From: Aphelocoma coerulescens
Taxonomy: Eukaryota > Chordata > Aves > Passeriformes > Corvidae
Direction: 5' to 3'
DNA length: 64,000 nucleotides
Assembly (NCBI RefSeq): GCF_041296385.1
Contig: NC_091023.1
Span: forward strand, 26,351,924-26,415,923
The translations under genes were made by a program, and so were the position numbers. Positions 1 through 12,000 of this stretch are shown here, piece after piece (the stretch's first letter is position 1; every line of letters begins with the position of its first letter). Below the pieces are notes generated by a model. That model saw only the letters and a program-made list of their open reading frames with translations. It did not search any database and was not told where the DNA came from.

Positions 1-1764
1 TGGTGGCCCTGCCACGCTCCCGGCCCCGCGTTGTGCTGCGTGTCCCGGGCACTGCAGTGGGCAGAGCTGAGCCCTCCCGGCGCCTCTCCCCATGCCGAGC
101 TGTGCCCAGCACATCGTGCCACCCACAGCTGGGACCAAAGAGAGGGGTGTGATCGGCTCTGTTTGGGCAGGAAATACACTTTTTAAAAAATTACAACTAA
201 CATTTGGATGAAAAAACACCCTCAGAATTATTCTGTTTCTTCCGTCCTGCCACCATTTCCTGCCCAAGGAGCAGAGGTGATTCAAACTCTTTCCCAGGTT
301 CCTGTTCCTCCCTCCCTGAGGGCCCAGAATCCTCCCCCAGTTCAGAAAAGCCTCTCAGCTGCAGACACAGGAGATCCTTGGAACAAAATTCTCTTGTTTT
401 GCTTTTCACAACTGATACAGCTCTCATTGCTGCCCCCGTGGCTGTCATTGTCCTGGCCCTGGCCAGCGAGGTGCCACATCCCAGAGGGACAGCGAGGTAC
501 CACAGCCGCAGCTTCCCGAGCCGCTTTGGCAGCAGCTCCTTCTCGTGGCTCTGCTCAGCATCCGAGCTGCTGATTCCTCCCTCTCCAGCGACAGCCCCGC
601 GGGGGCAGAGCTGCTGCTCGCCATCCTCTCACCCGCGGGAGCCCCGGCAGAGCCGGTGCCGCAGGACAGGAGGGCCGGAGGGTCCCGCAGGGCTGGGGGA
701 GCCCCTGGATGGAGCCACCGCAGCCGCCCTCGAAGTTACAGAGGAAAATTGAGCTGGGCTATTTTTGCCGGTTCTGAACACTGGCACTGCTCGACGCGTT
801 GTTTTTCCCTAGGCAGCTAAATGTGGGGATAAATGAAATGCTGGTGTCATCCTGAGCATGGGGGCAAAGGGCGTGCAGGGGAGTGGGTGCTCGGCCAGCA
901 GGAATGGGATGTCCAGGTGTGCTGAGCTTGGAAATAGTGCCAACAGGCCTGTCTGGGAAAGGCCAGCTAGTGGTGGGGGTCACAGGAGACACCCAGAATT
1001 CCCCTGGAAAAAACTGCCCTGCAGTGTTTCCTTTAATCAATTAAAGCTGTGATGTTGTGATCAAAAATTTTGATTATCAGTGATTTGTGGGAGACAGATG
1101 GAGCAACTGCAACACGTGGCAACAGGGCTCCCTCTAATGTCAGCCACTGCCTGGCTGCAGCCCACTCCCTGCTGCCCCATTCCCTGCACCTCCCTTCCCA
1201 GTTCCCTTTATTCCCTGTCTCCCCAGTTCCCTGCTCTTCCATTCCCTGCACCTCCAAGTCTCTGCTCCCCGTTCCTTGCCCCCCAATTCCATGCTCCCCT
1301 CATTCCTTTCACTCTGACTTCCCTGCAGCCCCAGCTCCCTGCTCTCCATTTCCCTGATCATCCAGCTCCCTGTGCGCCCAGTTCGCTGCTCCCCCATTCC
1401 CTGCATCCCCATTCCCCACTCCCCTGATTCCCTGTGCCCCCATTCCCCACACCTTCAGTTCCCTGTGTCCCCATTCCCTGCAGAGGGAGGGGCTGGGGGT
1501 CCCAGTGTGTCCCCGAACCTCAGAAGTGTTGCCACAGGAGGCCAACGGTAGCTGGGGCTGATCCAGAGCATCCCAGATTTGACAGGAATATCCCGAGCAG
1601 GCGGCATTTTAATACACATCCTGCAGAGGGGACATGTGCTGGTGCAGAAAAGCCCCAGTACCAAATAAACTGTGGACAGTCCCACAAGCGCTCAGACACG
1701 TGCAAGCCTACACAACCCCGTGGAGCCACTTTTAACCTAATAGAGGAAAAGATAATTAAGAAAG
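1..1764. other. Downstream flank of MBNL1
   Basis: Apart from the C-rich minisatellite at 1170-1490 I see no gene, RNA or recognisable mobile element. The segment 440-760 is GC-rich and gives open frames without domain character. Confidence 0.6.
1170..1490 (+). repeat. Degenerate C-rich minisatellite
   Basis: Imperfect tandem units of about 13-17 bp built on CCCCATTCCCTGC and TTCCCTGCTCCCC cover roughly 320 bp. G-rich on the strand of MBNL1 transcription, it starts about 290 bp beyond the probable poly(A) signal. All reading frames through it are low complexity. Confidence 0.85.
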
Positions 1765-1789
1765 AGAACTTTCATTAGGGCAATTTCAC

Positions 1790-1795
1790 TTTATT
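1790..1795 (-). promoter_or_regulatory. Poly(A) signal AATAAA, probable distal MBNL1 3' end
   Basis: AATAAA on the minus strand lies at the border between AT-rich 3'UTR-like sequence and GC-richer flank with simple repeats. Cleavage would fall around 1760-1780, followed by a T-rich stretch (AGTTCTCTTTCTT on the transcript strand). It is the last canonical signal before the change in composition. Confidence 0.5.
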
Positions 1796-2392
1796 TTTTC
1801 CATACAGCAAGGTCAACTATAGCAGTAATAATAAAATAAGCATAAACCCAAATTGCAGCCCAGGACAGAGTACGTAACTGGAGCAACTACAAGCGAAAGT
1901 AAGTCTGTGGTTACGTAAGAGCAAACCCAAGCGCGCCCGTCCTTCCAGCAGATGAACCGGGGGCTGCACGAGTGCAACTCGTTAATTACTGATTAGTGTG
2001 AGCTCCGAGACCGGGCAGCCCGGCCCCCCGCCTGCTCCCAGCTTTGGCATACACAGGATGACCATGCTCCTGCAACGCTTTCCATGGAAAGGGAAGATCT
2101 CCCAGGTTGTTTTTCACCTGCTAAAAGAACAGGACCACTACAGCAAGAAAATAATCCCCTACCCTACAGCTACGGGTGCTGTTCCGTTTGCCTGTCCATG
2201 GTTGAACTCTGTGAACGTCAGTATTTGTTTTGAAGAATCTTTTTTTGTGAACAAGAAACCACTGAAATTGTCAGAAACTGGTTTGAATAGCATATATCTT
2301 TAATATATTTTGATACTTTAAACATGCAGTAGATTTTGAATAATGTACGGAATATCTGAGCCATGGTTCCCTGGATGGGCTGAAGTACCTGC

Positions 2393-2431
2393 TTTTTTTT
2401 TCTTTTTTTTTTTTTTTTTTCTTTTTTTTTT
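2393..2431 (+). repeat. Poly(T) tract (internal A-run on the MBNL1 transcript)
   Basis: About 39 nt of T broken by single C bases. On the minus strand it forms a long A-rich run inside the probable 3'UTR. Confidence 0.9.
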
Positions 2432-4389
2432 CATAATGATTTTCAGGCAGATTTGACCCAGTGGAGCTTCTGTCAGTCATGAGATCTCGGAAGGATGGCA
2501 GATCTTTCCAGCTGAAAAAATCCTGGCAAACTACAAGCTGTCCACATAAAGCAAAGCAACTTTTTGGAAGGGGGATGGAGTGCTAACTCTGTGCCACTTT
2601 TGCAAGCAATTTTGTTCAGCCTGTCATTTTATTTAGCCTTAACAAAACTCCTTGTAATTATAGACATTTTTATTCAAAATAAGATCTTACTATTATACAG
2701 GTTTCTCTCTTTTTTGACTATATACAGAAGTGCAAAAAGTCAACCTTCGCTCTCGACGTCCCAACTGCAGCATAATCAACCCTCAAGAGTTTGCACACAC
2801 ACACTAGAATTCTTGTTACGTAAACTTTGAGTATTTGGATTATCAACAAAAAGTCCCTTGATCTATTGATTATGCAGCTTATTTATAACAAGGCCTGATA
2901 TTCAGGGATTTCAAAAAATATTTAAACAATATTTTAACATTTGAAATGGATACAGTAGAAAATAAATTTTATTCTAATATCTAGGAACTAGATTTTTTTT
3001 TTCTCATAATAACTAATTACAAACAAAATAAATCATCAAAATATTACTCAATTGTCTGCCAGGATTGTTGCCATAGCAACAACTTAACTTCTTACTTAGC
3101 AATGATTATATAATTATAAGATATCCATATAAAAGATCTTTGTTCTTTAATGAAAACTAGACAAGAACTAACAATGACTGACATTCTTACATTGTCATAT
3201 TAGATCAGTAAAATAGAAATCATTTAGTTAACAATAATACGAATACTCATAAGACACTACATGTAGATTCCAAACTGAGTATGTTATGAAGAAAACTACT
3301 TTTTTTTTTTTTGTATTTTGAAAAAGTCATCAGTAAACTCTAATAAAACAAAATTCTATAAACTGAAATGGTATCAACTGGTAATAGAAAATGAAAACGA
3401 GCTAATAAATGTAAGAAATAAAAACTACACTTTTAACACGAAAAAAATAAGTAAATTCTCTATGGTAAGTCACTACAATTACATGTGAAGTCACCTATAC
3501 TTTCTTAACACGATTGAAATTACATTGGTATGGGTTTTAACCCGTAATGTAATAATCTAAGGCTTTAATAGATGTACAGTACAATCAGGAAAATCAACAC
3601 ATCATTCTTATCTATAAAGCATCTCTCTCAAGCATAAAAACTCGCAGTAAACTCGGAGTATGGCGAGTTCTACAACTGAACCCGCGCCTCTCCCTCCCCT
3701 GCCCACCCGGGGCCTGGCCCCAGGCAGCCCCTGGCTGAACAGAGCAAAAATATCCTTTACTGGCTGCAACATCCAAACCACAAAAAGGAATTCCTTTGGA
3801 TGAATCCATTCTTAAAACTTGAATGCACATCTATTTGTTTGTTTTTATTTTGTAAAGGCTTTCTAAGGCTATAAGCAGTTAATCTGAACAAAAAAAATCA
3901 CATATAAAACTCACCCGAGTATTAACCCACCCAATTTCTACACTAATTAACGTCTCATTTGTCCTATTTTGGTTTGTCATGCATCTGCTGTCAGTGCTTC
4001 TGCGTCTTTGTTTAGAGTCGCCGCGGACGCGGGACTTGATGAATTAAAGTGAAACCCATCTCTGCAAAACATTTATAGTCCTTGTGACTTGCGACAGAGG
4101 CTATAAATAGAGCAAAAGAAGTTCCTCAAACATTTGTTACTGTGTCTCAGAAATGGCTTTTCCCTTTCGCAGCTCATGTTATACAGTAAATATGCATAAA
4201 TATGAGATACAACGCCTTGGAGAGTTTATAGATAATATTGTCCATAAGGGTTATGCACAGTTGGAGCATCTCTCTGGTGCTGCCCACTGGCTGTGAGGAG
4301 CAATTGGCCATTTCTGAGACAGCTTTGGTTTGAAACAGAATGGTGCCCTTTGACTGATCAGTACTCATCAAGTCAGTGAAAACGTGGTT

Positions 4390-5952
4390 CTGAAAATAAC
4401 ACTGTGGAAATAATACTCTGATGGATGTACAGTCTATGGCACTTCATGAGAATCCTTAACAACATGGTACTTAAAGCCATTGATGTGCTTTAAAATATAC
4501 ACAGTTGTGGTTTTGCTTGGCACATTCATCTCTGTCAGATTCCTCTCTTCTCATTTCTTACAATCTATTACATTAAAAATATTACTCTTAAACAAAAATT
4601 ACTGTGCATGCACGCTCTCATCTATAATGGCAATTTTAAATACAAGGTGCACCTTTGTTATTTGTAAACCTTGAAAGAAATAAACTTACTTTAAAAAATT
4701 ATATCTTGGTCTACAGACGTACCAATACATAATAGATTTCTGGTTACAGCATCGTCGGCCTTTCCGGGGTGACGTCCGTGATTGTGGGGAGCAGGCCCCG
4801 GATGCATCTTCCCCTGGGCACTGTGTGCTGGGAAAGGCGGACGATGCTGCAGGTTTAGACAATAAGATCACCTCAGCACAAATATCAATTCAATGTACAA
4901 AGTATATAGGCAACAGTGTGCAGTGGAGTCCCACGGTCTCGCTTCGTCTCGTTAACATGCAATGTGTGATGTCACTGCTGAGGGGTTCCCAGTGCTGCTG
5001 GACAGTATTTACATACACTATGGCTAATGAGCTCGGCCTCTTCCCACCCAAATCCGGCCTCTTCGCCTCGGATCCCATCTGGGAAGGGAAGAGCACAAAG
5101 TGTTCTCGGCACAGCCAGGACTTGGTGTCAGACCACAGCAGCCCCAGTTTTATATGGCACAGGGGGCTGTGTCCCCGCAGGAACCCGCCGGCAGCAGAAG
5201 CATCCCATCCCACTTGAGGCATCCCATCCCACTTGAGGCATCCCATCCCATCCCATCCCATCCCATCCCATCCCATCCCGTCCCGTCCCGTCCCGTCCCG
5301 TCCCATCCCGTCCCACCCTCGGTGATCCACTCTCCCTGCGTCACTCCAGCAGTTTAACAACGTTTATGCTCAGCTGAAAGGAGCAGCTCTGATTGCAAAC
5401 CCACTGTGGCCAAAGGGTCATTCCTCACCCTCAGAAATAATTCCATTATGGCCAAGGCATTCCATAAACACTTGGCAGAAGTGGGGCACAGGAGAGAGGA
5501 AGGTAACACAAATGAAGAGCTGTCCTGGGGTGGGATGGCTGCGGGGGGGATCTCACAACAACAGGAGAATTATGAATTTCCAAACCCAGGAAATACTGGG
5601 GTTCCAAATTTTGGGATTTATAAGCTGTTCTTTCTGAAGAGAACTTGATGGAATCATCTTCCCCCTCTATCTGCCCCTCAACTCAGGTCACTGCTGGGGC
5701 CACCATAGACAGAACATAACCTCTATGAACCCTGGTTTTGCTGGGTGGGCACGTACCAAACTAACACATGATGTGGCCACTGCTACCCGTGGGATCTCTC
5801 CTCGGAGAGGAATGGCCCCTCAGGGGGGTCAGAGCCTCTGCCCCTGTAGCTTACTGGTTTTCTTAGAAAGTAAAAGCATTCTGTCCCTTACAGCAACAAA
5901 TTACACACATAAGAGTAAGAAGAAATACAGCAACAATACATTGGGAACTTAC
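4390..5952 (-). other. MBNL1 intron 9 (between the stop-codon exon and the probable last exon)
   Basis: About 1.56 kb if the acceptor at 4390 is right. It contains the pentanucleotide repeat at 5205-5315. No coding content is supported. Confidence 0.5.
5205..5315 (+). repeat. Pentanucleotide repeat (ATCCC/GTCCC)n
   Basis: Two copies of a unit CATCCCATCCCACTTGAGG are followed by fifteen CCC runs at an exact 5-nt period from 5240 onward, first ATCCC and then mostly GTCCC. On the MBNL1 transcript strand this is (GGGAT/GGGAC)n. Long open frames through it are an effect of the repeat. Confidence 0.92.
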
Positions 5953-5970
5953 TGTTTGATGACCAAATGT

Positions 5971-6027
5971 CTACATCTGTGTAACATACTTGTGGCTAGT
6001 CAGATGTTCGGCAGATATTATGGGTAT
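5971..6027 (-). CDS. MBNL1: MBNL1 terminal coding exon (C-terminus and stop)
   Basis: It encodes [18 protein letters not shown] followed by TAG at 5973-5971, the standard vertebrate MBNL1 C-terminus. The acceptor is TACCTGTAG|ATACCC. The exon itself appears to run to 5953, where AAACA|GTAAGT forms a good donor, making it 75 nt with 18 nt of 3'UTR. The stop codon is therefore about 20 nt upstream of a splice junction, close enough that nonsense-mediated decay would not be expected. In the alternative frame, used when the 95-nt exon is skipped, the same bases encode [10 protein letters not shown] and then stop. Confidence 0.95.
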   Translation of the reverse strand: MPIISAEHLTSHKYVTQM

Positions 6028-9000
6028 CTACAGGTAAGAAATATAAACAATGAGTAACACGTGCAATGAACCCACCCAGAGACACAGCATTTGCTACAGA
6101 ACATCAGTCTGGGAGAATCAGCTGTGAGTTGGTGGATTTTACATCATAACTATAAGTTAAAGTCAACTGAAGTGCTACAATAGCAACTTAGAACTGGAAA
6201 ACATTGGGTTAAGTACTACTGGACAAATATAAATAAGTATTATTGGTTGTTCAGGAAATAGGAGAAGTTAACACCTACAAGACATGCAGTGCAGTAATTG
6301 AAAACAGCCCTTTTTGTTGGCCTACACAAAATCCTGTGTTTTCAGTGTCTCAGATAATGAATTCTACAGTGGCCTCATTTCAGTGTGATTTTGTGAAGTG
6401 TTCACTGCTGTCACTGTCCTGGGTTTTGAATGCCAAACCTACAATGCCCTGAGCTTGATTTTCAAGGCTGGTGAAAATCCCTGTTTGAGAAGAGCTCTTG
6501 CCCTTCCCACAGTGGCTGCAGCACCACGCGGAGCAGCCGGCAAGCAAAGCCTCCCCAAGCAGGGAAACAATTCCCAAAATGCTCGGCTGCACAAACAGGA
6601 CTCAGCACAGGGCTCCCCTCAAGTGCCCATCAGCTCAGTTTCCCGTTTAAAAAGCCAGGATTACACTGGGAGCTAATTTCCAGCAGTGCCACTAACAGGT
6701 GACACTGCACCCTGGCCGTGGGTGGCGGAGACACCGCAACCCTGCAGCGCCCAGGGGGAGCAGATGTGCCCAGGCACAGGGAATTGTGCTGAGGCCTAGG
6801 ACACAAAATGGATTTGCACGATCCCAAACAGCTGTGGCACTTGGAAAGACCCTTTTCCTGAAGGGCACCAAGGCTGGCCTGTGAATCTGCCCAGTAAAGA
6901 GAATGGGGAGCTCCTTCTCAACTAACTCATCGGCAGGTCCTGCAGTTGTTTATCCACCCGTGTGCCCTCTCCTTCCCTGGCAGCTCACACATCACAGCAT
7001 TGCCAACTCCACAGAAATGGGCTTCGAGCAGAATGAAGCTTCTCATACCATGTTTTCCTACTGCTGCAGGACAGGCTGCGGCACCCGACTGGAGCAGCAT
7101 CAGGGATAGTGCTGTCGAACAGACCAGGGACCTTCAGCACCGATGCAGGAAGATGAAGGGCCAGATCTTTAGCCTTTGGCATGCAGGCACATGGCATCAG
7201 GTGGCATTAAATACCTTCAGCATTGCTCACATGGTATATACATATATGGCTATATATGTATATATGGAGGTTTGGCTGCAGAACTGCACTAAGTGTTATG
7301 AGGCTCTGGGGAGGAAAGGCATGAAATGACCAGATTCTACAGCAGAAAGTTTTCCCTGTGATCTATCTGGGAAGTACATGGTTACTAACAGAGAGATGAT
7401 TTTAAAAGAATGACTTTTTCTTTGGCTTGTCTTGTTCTCACAACCCTCAGGACATGCACAGGATACAGAGACACTGAAAGTAACTGGTGCAATAAATTGC
7501 AGTATTAAGAGACTTTGGGCATACAGGAGGTTGCTCGCTGAGGTGGCACATATGCAGAGGTAGCCCCACCTATGAATTAGCTTTTCAAAACACCAATTCT
7601 TAGGCCAAGTTTAAAGCCCTGAGTGACCTGTTCATACAGCAAACATTTCTTATGAGAAGAATGAGCTACCTGCTGAGCAGACTAACCTGGGTTGTTTTTG
7701 GAATTCTACAACATCCAGGTCCCTTTGGAGGCTCAGGATGTGCATGCCTAGCTGTCACTGCAATGGTGTCATTTGGGAATTGTATTTTTGAGAGATGAGG
7801 AAGCAGACAGGTTAACGAGGGACGTACAGCTGGGGCAGCACAAAATGGTAGTGCTCGACAGGTAAAGGTGCAAAGGCTCGAAGCCAAAGGCCCTGGGGCT
7901 CGCTCTGCAGCACTGGGTGTCCCGAGGCCGCAGGAGCTGGCACCACCCTCCCCACGCACAGAGGGGCACGGGCTCAGTGCCTGAGGAGCCACCTGTCCTG
8001 AGCCAGGAGCCGAGTGCCTCAGGTAAGCCTGCCTTAACACTGACATTTACCTGCACAGCTCATCCCACACACAGGACCACACCTGCACAACACTGAGGAG
8101 AACCTGGAGTTCCCTTTTCTAAGGGACACACGTGTGATCCCACCGAGCTGGAAGCAAGACTTGCGTAACAGACCAGAACTGATGGCTTCACGGCATGGGC
8201 AACTAACTGCCCAGTAAATCTCAAAAAATAATTTGCTTTTAGAAGAGGAACAGAAGGCTTTTTAAAACGTTTTTATTGTTGCACTTTCAGCCAGGTGTTG
8301 TACAGAAGTCTGCCCTTCTGACAGCGTCCTGTGCTCAGGTGCAGCTCCAGCGGCTCCTCTGGCCCAGGAACTCATCTTTAGAGCATTGGTTCTGGCTTCC
8401 TGGGAGGACTTCTAATCACTTACGTGGTAAAGCATTACTCTCATATTCCTGAAATACATCCAAACACGGCAATGACTGCGGTGGGTATTGAGAAATAAAC
8501 CCAGACTCTAATGGGAATTTTCTTAACTGAGCTCTGTTCAAAGCAATGGGCCATTCCAAAAAGAGAATCACAAGGCTGGAACAAAGGCTTCAAGAAAGTT
8601 TCTGTGTGGCCCATGCTCACGGGGTTTTGTTTTACGCTTGGAAGAGGAGAGTCAGAACATGTTTGGACTGCTAAACTCAGACTGTAATAACCTGCAACCC
8701 CTCTGCACAAAGACTCCCCTGGCTTTGCCTGAGTTCTGCAATGAAAGGAGCTGTTGGCTCCACAGAAATGGAAATAAATCATGGGCTTGTGTATTATCCC
8801 TTGCTCTTTGCATCCCTGAGAGCAGAAATAAGCAGCATGGCCCATAAATGTCAAGACTGAGTCAGAAACTCTATTGTCAATTATTTTTAGCATCAGAAAT
8901 GGAACTGCAGCACCTTTGGAGCATGGCTAAGGGCTGATTAAGCTGTGCTGCAGCTCTTTGAGAGAATGTGTAGGCCAACAAGAGGTCAGATCCAAACCCC

Positions 9001-12000
9001 CATGCTCATTAAAGCACCGATTTCGAGTTGTCTGTAAGGAACAAAGCTGTAAATTAGCAAACCTGGTTGGCTGTGGCTGTTGCAGCGAAGGGAACACTTG
9101 TGGCAGATGTTGTTGCTGCAGACACAGTGGCTGGCGTAGCACCGTGCACCATGGGAACTTTCGGAAGGAAAATCAAATAAGCAAACATACAGAAGAGTGT
9201 AGCAGTATGGGACCAGAGCGACACGTGGGAGGGTCATTGAGCGTGGTTTACCACAGCGAGAAGCCCGAGACATCATTGCCAGAGCGTGACATGCAACCAC
9301 AGTGCAAAGCAGGACAACATTCCGGGCGGGAGGGGAGGGAGATGAAAGAGAAAAAAAAATGGGAAAATGCTTGTTACCATCAAATCAAGAAAATCGACAC
9401 AAACAAGCTTAACCATTTCAATATGAAAAACAACAGGAGAGTTTTTTCAATGCCCTTATATTTACAAATTTTTGTCTTTTAAAAATTCAACCCAAATATT
9501 TACTGCTAACAGAAATTAATCTTGTAGAAGGACAGAATACAGCTACATGGCTATGGTAAGATACAGTCTTTAGTTAACACAAGATAGTTTCTAAACACTG
9601 GAACTCATAGTCCAGTCAAAATCCACCAAGGAACAATGTGCAATTAAAAACTGCTGTAGAAAATTAACATCTACGTGTCCATGTCAATTAAATAAAACAA
9701 TCACATTTAATTGACAGGTGTTAGTGCAGGAGGCTCGGGAAGACGGACTGGCACGAGGGCTGTACGTTAAATCTAGCAGTGGATTTTGAGGGTCTGTGAG
9801 CTGCACCACAGGTTTAAGATAATCAAGAAACAAAGCTGGCACCTACCAACACTTGTAGCGGGTGTCATGCACAATATTGAGCCTGCTCATCATGCATTGC
9901 AACAGGAAGGTGGATTTGGAAAGGGAAAAGAATTAAAACAACCCATCACACGCGTAATTAGAAATTTCATTTGAACAAAGAAGAAAAATTGTTATTATGG
10001 GCACAGTAGCATGCAACTGTCAGCACAATCAAACCATACAATAGCACAGTGATCCGTTAGAACGAGGCCTTGGGGACAGGGCAGCGGATGGAGCTGTGTT
10101 GGGACCGTGCTGGCCCCAGAGCACAGCCATGAAAACCTTCCTCAGCTTTAACTCAGAACTCCCAAAACCTTTTTCCCTTTTGACACAAGCCTTGTCGTGG
10201 TCCTTTCCCTGCTCTTCTCAGATCAAAACCCCTGCCTAGTGCCTGTGGTCCCCGGTGCGAGGCCAGCGGGACCAGGCCCTGCTGTCCCTGTCCCTGTGTC
10301 CGCTCAGGATGTGCTGAGCACAGCTGGACCCATCCAGGCAGATGGATGGCAGAGGTGATAGAGCCTCTCCCTCTTCCTCTCCCTCTCCTCGGGCAGTGAT
10401 CCCGACTGTCCCCTGCTCTGGCCACTCCACACGCGACCCAGAGCAGTGGCTGAATGGTCACCGTGCCCTGTGCAGCTCATGGTGACACCTCAGAGCACCT
10501 GTTCAGCCTTTTGTTCTACACTGCAGGATGTATTTTAAGATGCTGGTGCCTAGGTTCACAGCCCCAACTCCCTTCAGACTACACAACAAGAAAGCACCTG
10601 GAGAGTTCTGCCCTGCAACCAGAGCCAGGAGCAGGAAGGTGTTTTTAGGATCATTCTGGTATCATTTTTAAGCACCACCAAGTTGGCAATTCTCTCTACG
10701 TTACACAGCAAAATGCTTTCCACCAGAGTGATCTCACTATCTTCTATTTTTACTTCCAAGATGATAAATATATACTGATCTTCCAGAATATCAATTTTAA
10801 ATACATTATTTACTTTTTAATTTAACAAATAACATTAACACTGTTCATGATGGTTGACACAGCAGAAACTGAAATAAACTCTGAAATCTGGGAATGAGAT
10901 TGCAATCGAAATGGAAACATCCTAGCAGGCTGCCAGAGGCAGCCAGGCAATGCTGCCTCCGTGACATCCTGTGACTGTAATGGGGACAGGAAATGGCTCC
11001 AGCCAGTGCCAAGCACTGGAGGGGATGCACACCCTCAGAGCATTTAACTACGCAGGGAAGAAGTCGGTCAGTTTAATTACTGCTGGGGCCAAGGTTATTC
11101 TCTGTCACTGCTGTATCTGTAAGGCAACAAAGGCAAGGGCATCATCATGTTTCCTAATTAATCCTCTATTTCTGCGTCATGGAAGAGACTGAGAATATTC
11201 ACAAAGAAAGGATAAAGGAAGGGCACCTCTCCTGACCTCCCCAGGCACAAGTCATGGCTGAAGCCAATGGGATCACTTGCAAGATTAAAAAACGGAGCAG
11301 AATTTGGCTAAAAACTACAAACAGTAAGCAAAACAGCTTTCTCAGTCCCTCTTAGGGGCTCTCAGTGGCATTTAATGGGGGTGCAGAGAAGAAGCTCTGA
11401 GCTGTGCCTCTGCAGCAGTGCCCTGGAGCTGTACACCTCCACGAGAGCTGCAATGGTACATCGCTCCCTGCACAACTGTATCTGCACGCTACACATGAGC
11501 TGGGTATTTATAACAACTCTGAAATATCCCTGTAAAGCTTTTCAATTAAAAGCTCCAAATTTCAGTCTAAATTATCTTCATTAACATTATGACCAGTGCA
11601 CACAGTTTTTGAAAGGGAACTGAAGCAAATGAACATGAGGCAGAATGTAGAACACTTGCTGGGGTGGCATAATGCCCAAACACAGACATGCTATATGACC
11701 CTCTTACCAGTAATAAAAATAAGTCTTGCTATGATCTTAATATTCAGCTTGACTTCAGAAGCTTTGACTGACTAATGAGAACACATGAATAATGAATGTG
11801 CACTTTCAATGTTCCCTGGCTGTTCGGCACAAAGCAGAATTTTAATTTGAGGATGTTCTGACTTAAATGACCATAACTTCACAACCAGATTATTTCTGCA
11901 GTGCAATAAAGCTATTTTTATAAATATTCTATGTTTACTGTTGTTTTAATTATTTTTTTCTCTTTTCTCCCTTGTATTATTCCCCTCAGTCTATTTCTTC

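Larger units (their letters stand above)
1765..4389 (-). other. MBNL1: Probable MBNL1 last exon, 3'UTR
   Basis: The stop codon lies in an exon that splices onward, so a further 3' exon is required. The best acceptor on the minus strand is GTGTTATTTTCAG at 4390, with a second CAG 12 nt upstream (4402). From there to about 1765 the DNA is very AT-rich (especially 2790-3660), free of CR1 repeats, and ends at an AATAAA. Other AATAAA copies on the minus strand at 2633-2628, 2674-2669, 2973-2968 and 3849-3844 could give shorter 3'UTRs. A Pumilio-type TGTATATA lies at 2726-2719. An alternative acceptor TTTCTTTCAAG near 4674 is possible. Exact ends are inference. Confidence 0.55.

Noticed and set aside
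204..752. Overlapping open frames of up to 182 codons on the plus strand in the downstream flank
   Set aside because: Ser/Pro-rich low-complexity translation, several overlapping frames equally open, no splice or domain evidence; the open length follows GC content.
4890..5360. 156-codon minus-strand frame with (GMGWD)n-type repeats
   Set aside because: It is the translation of the pentanucleotide repeat; no start or splice support.
7235..7264. AT-rich inverted repeat with 13-bp arms in intron 8
   Set aside because: Consists of TATA/CATA microsatellite-like sequence, which forms such arms readily; not treated as a separate finding.
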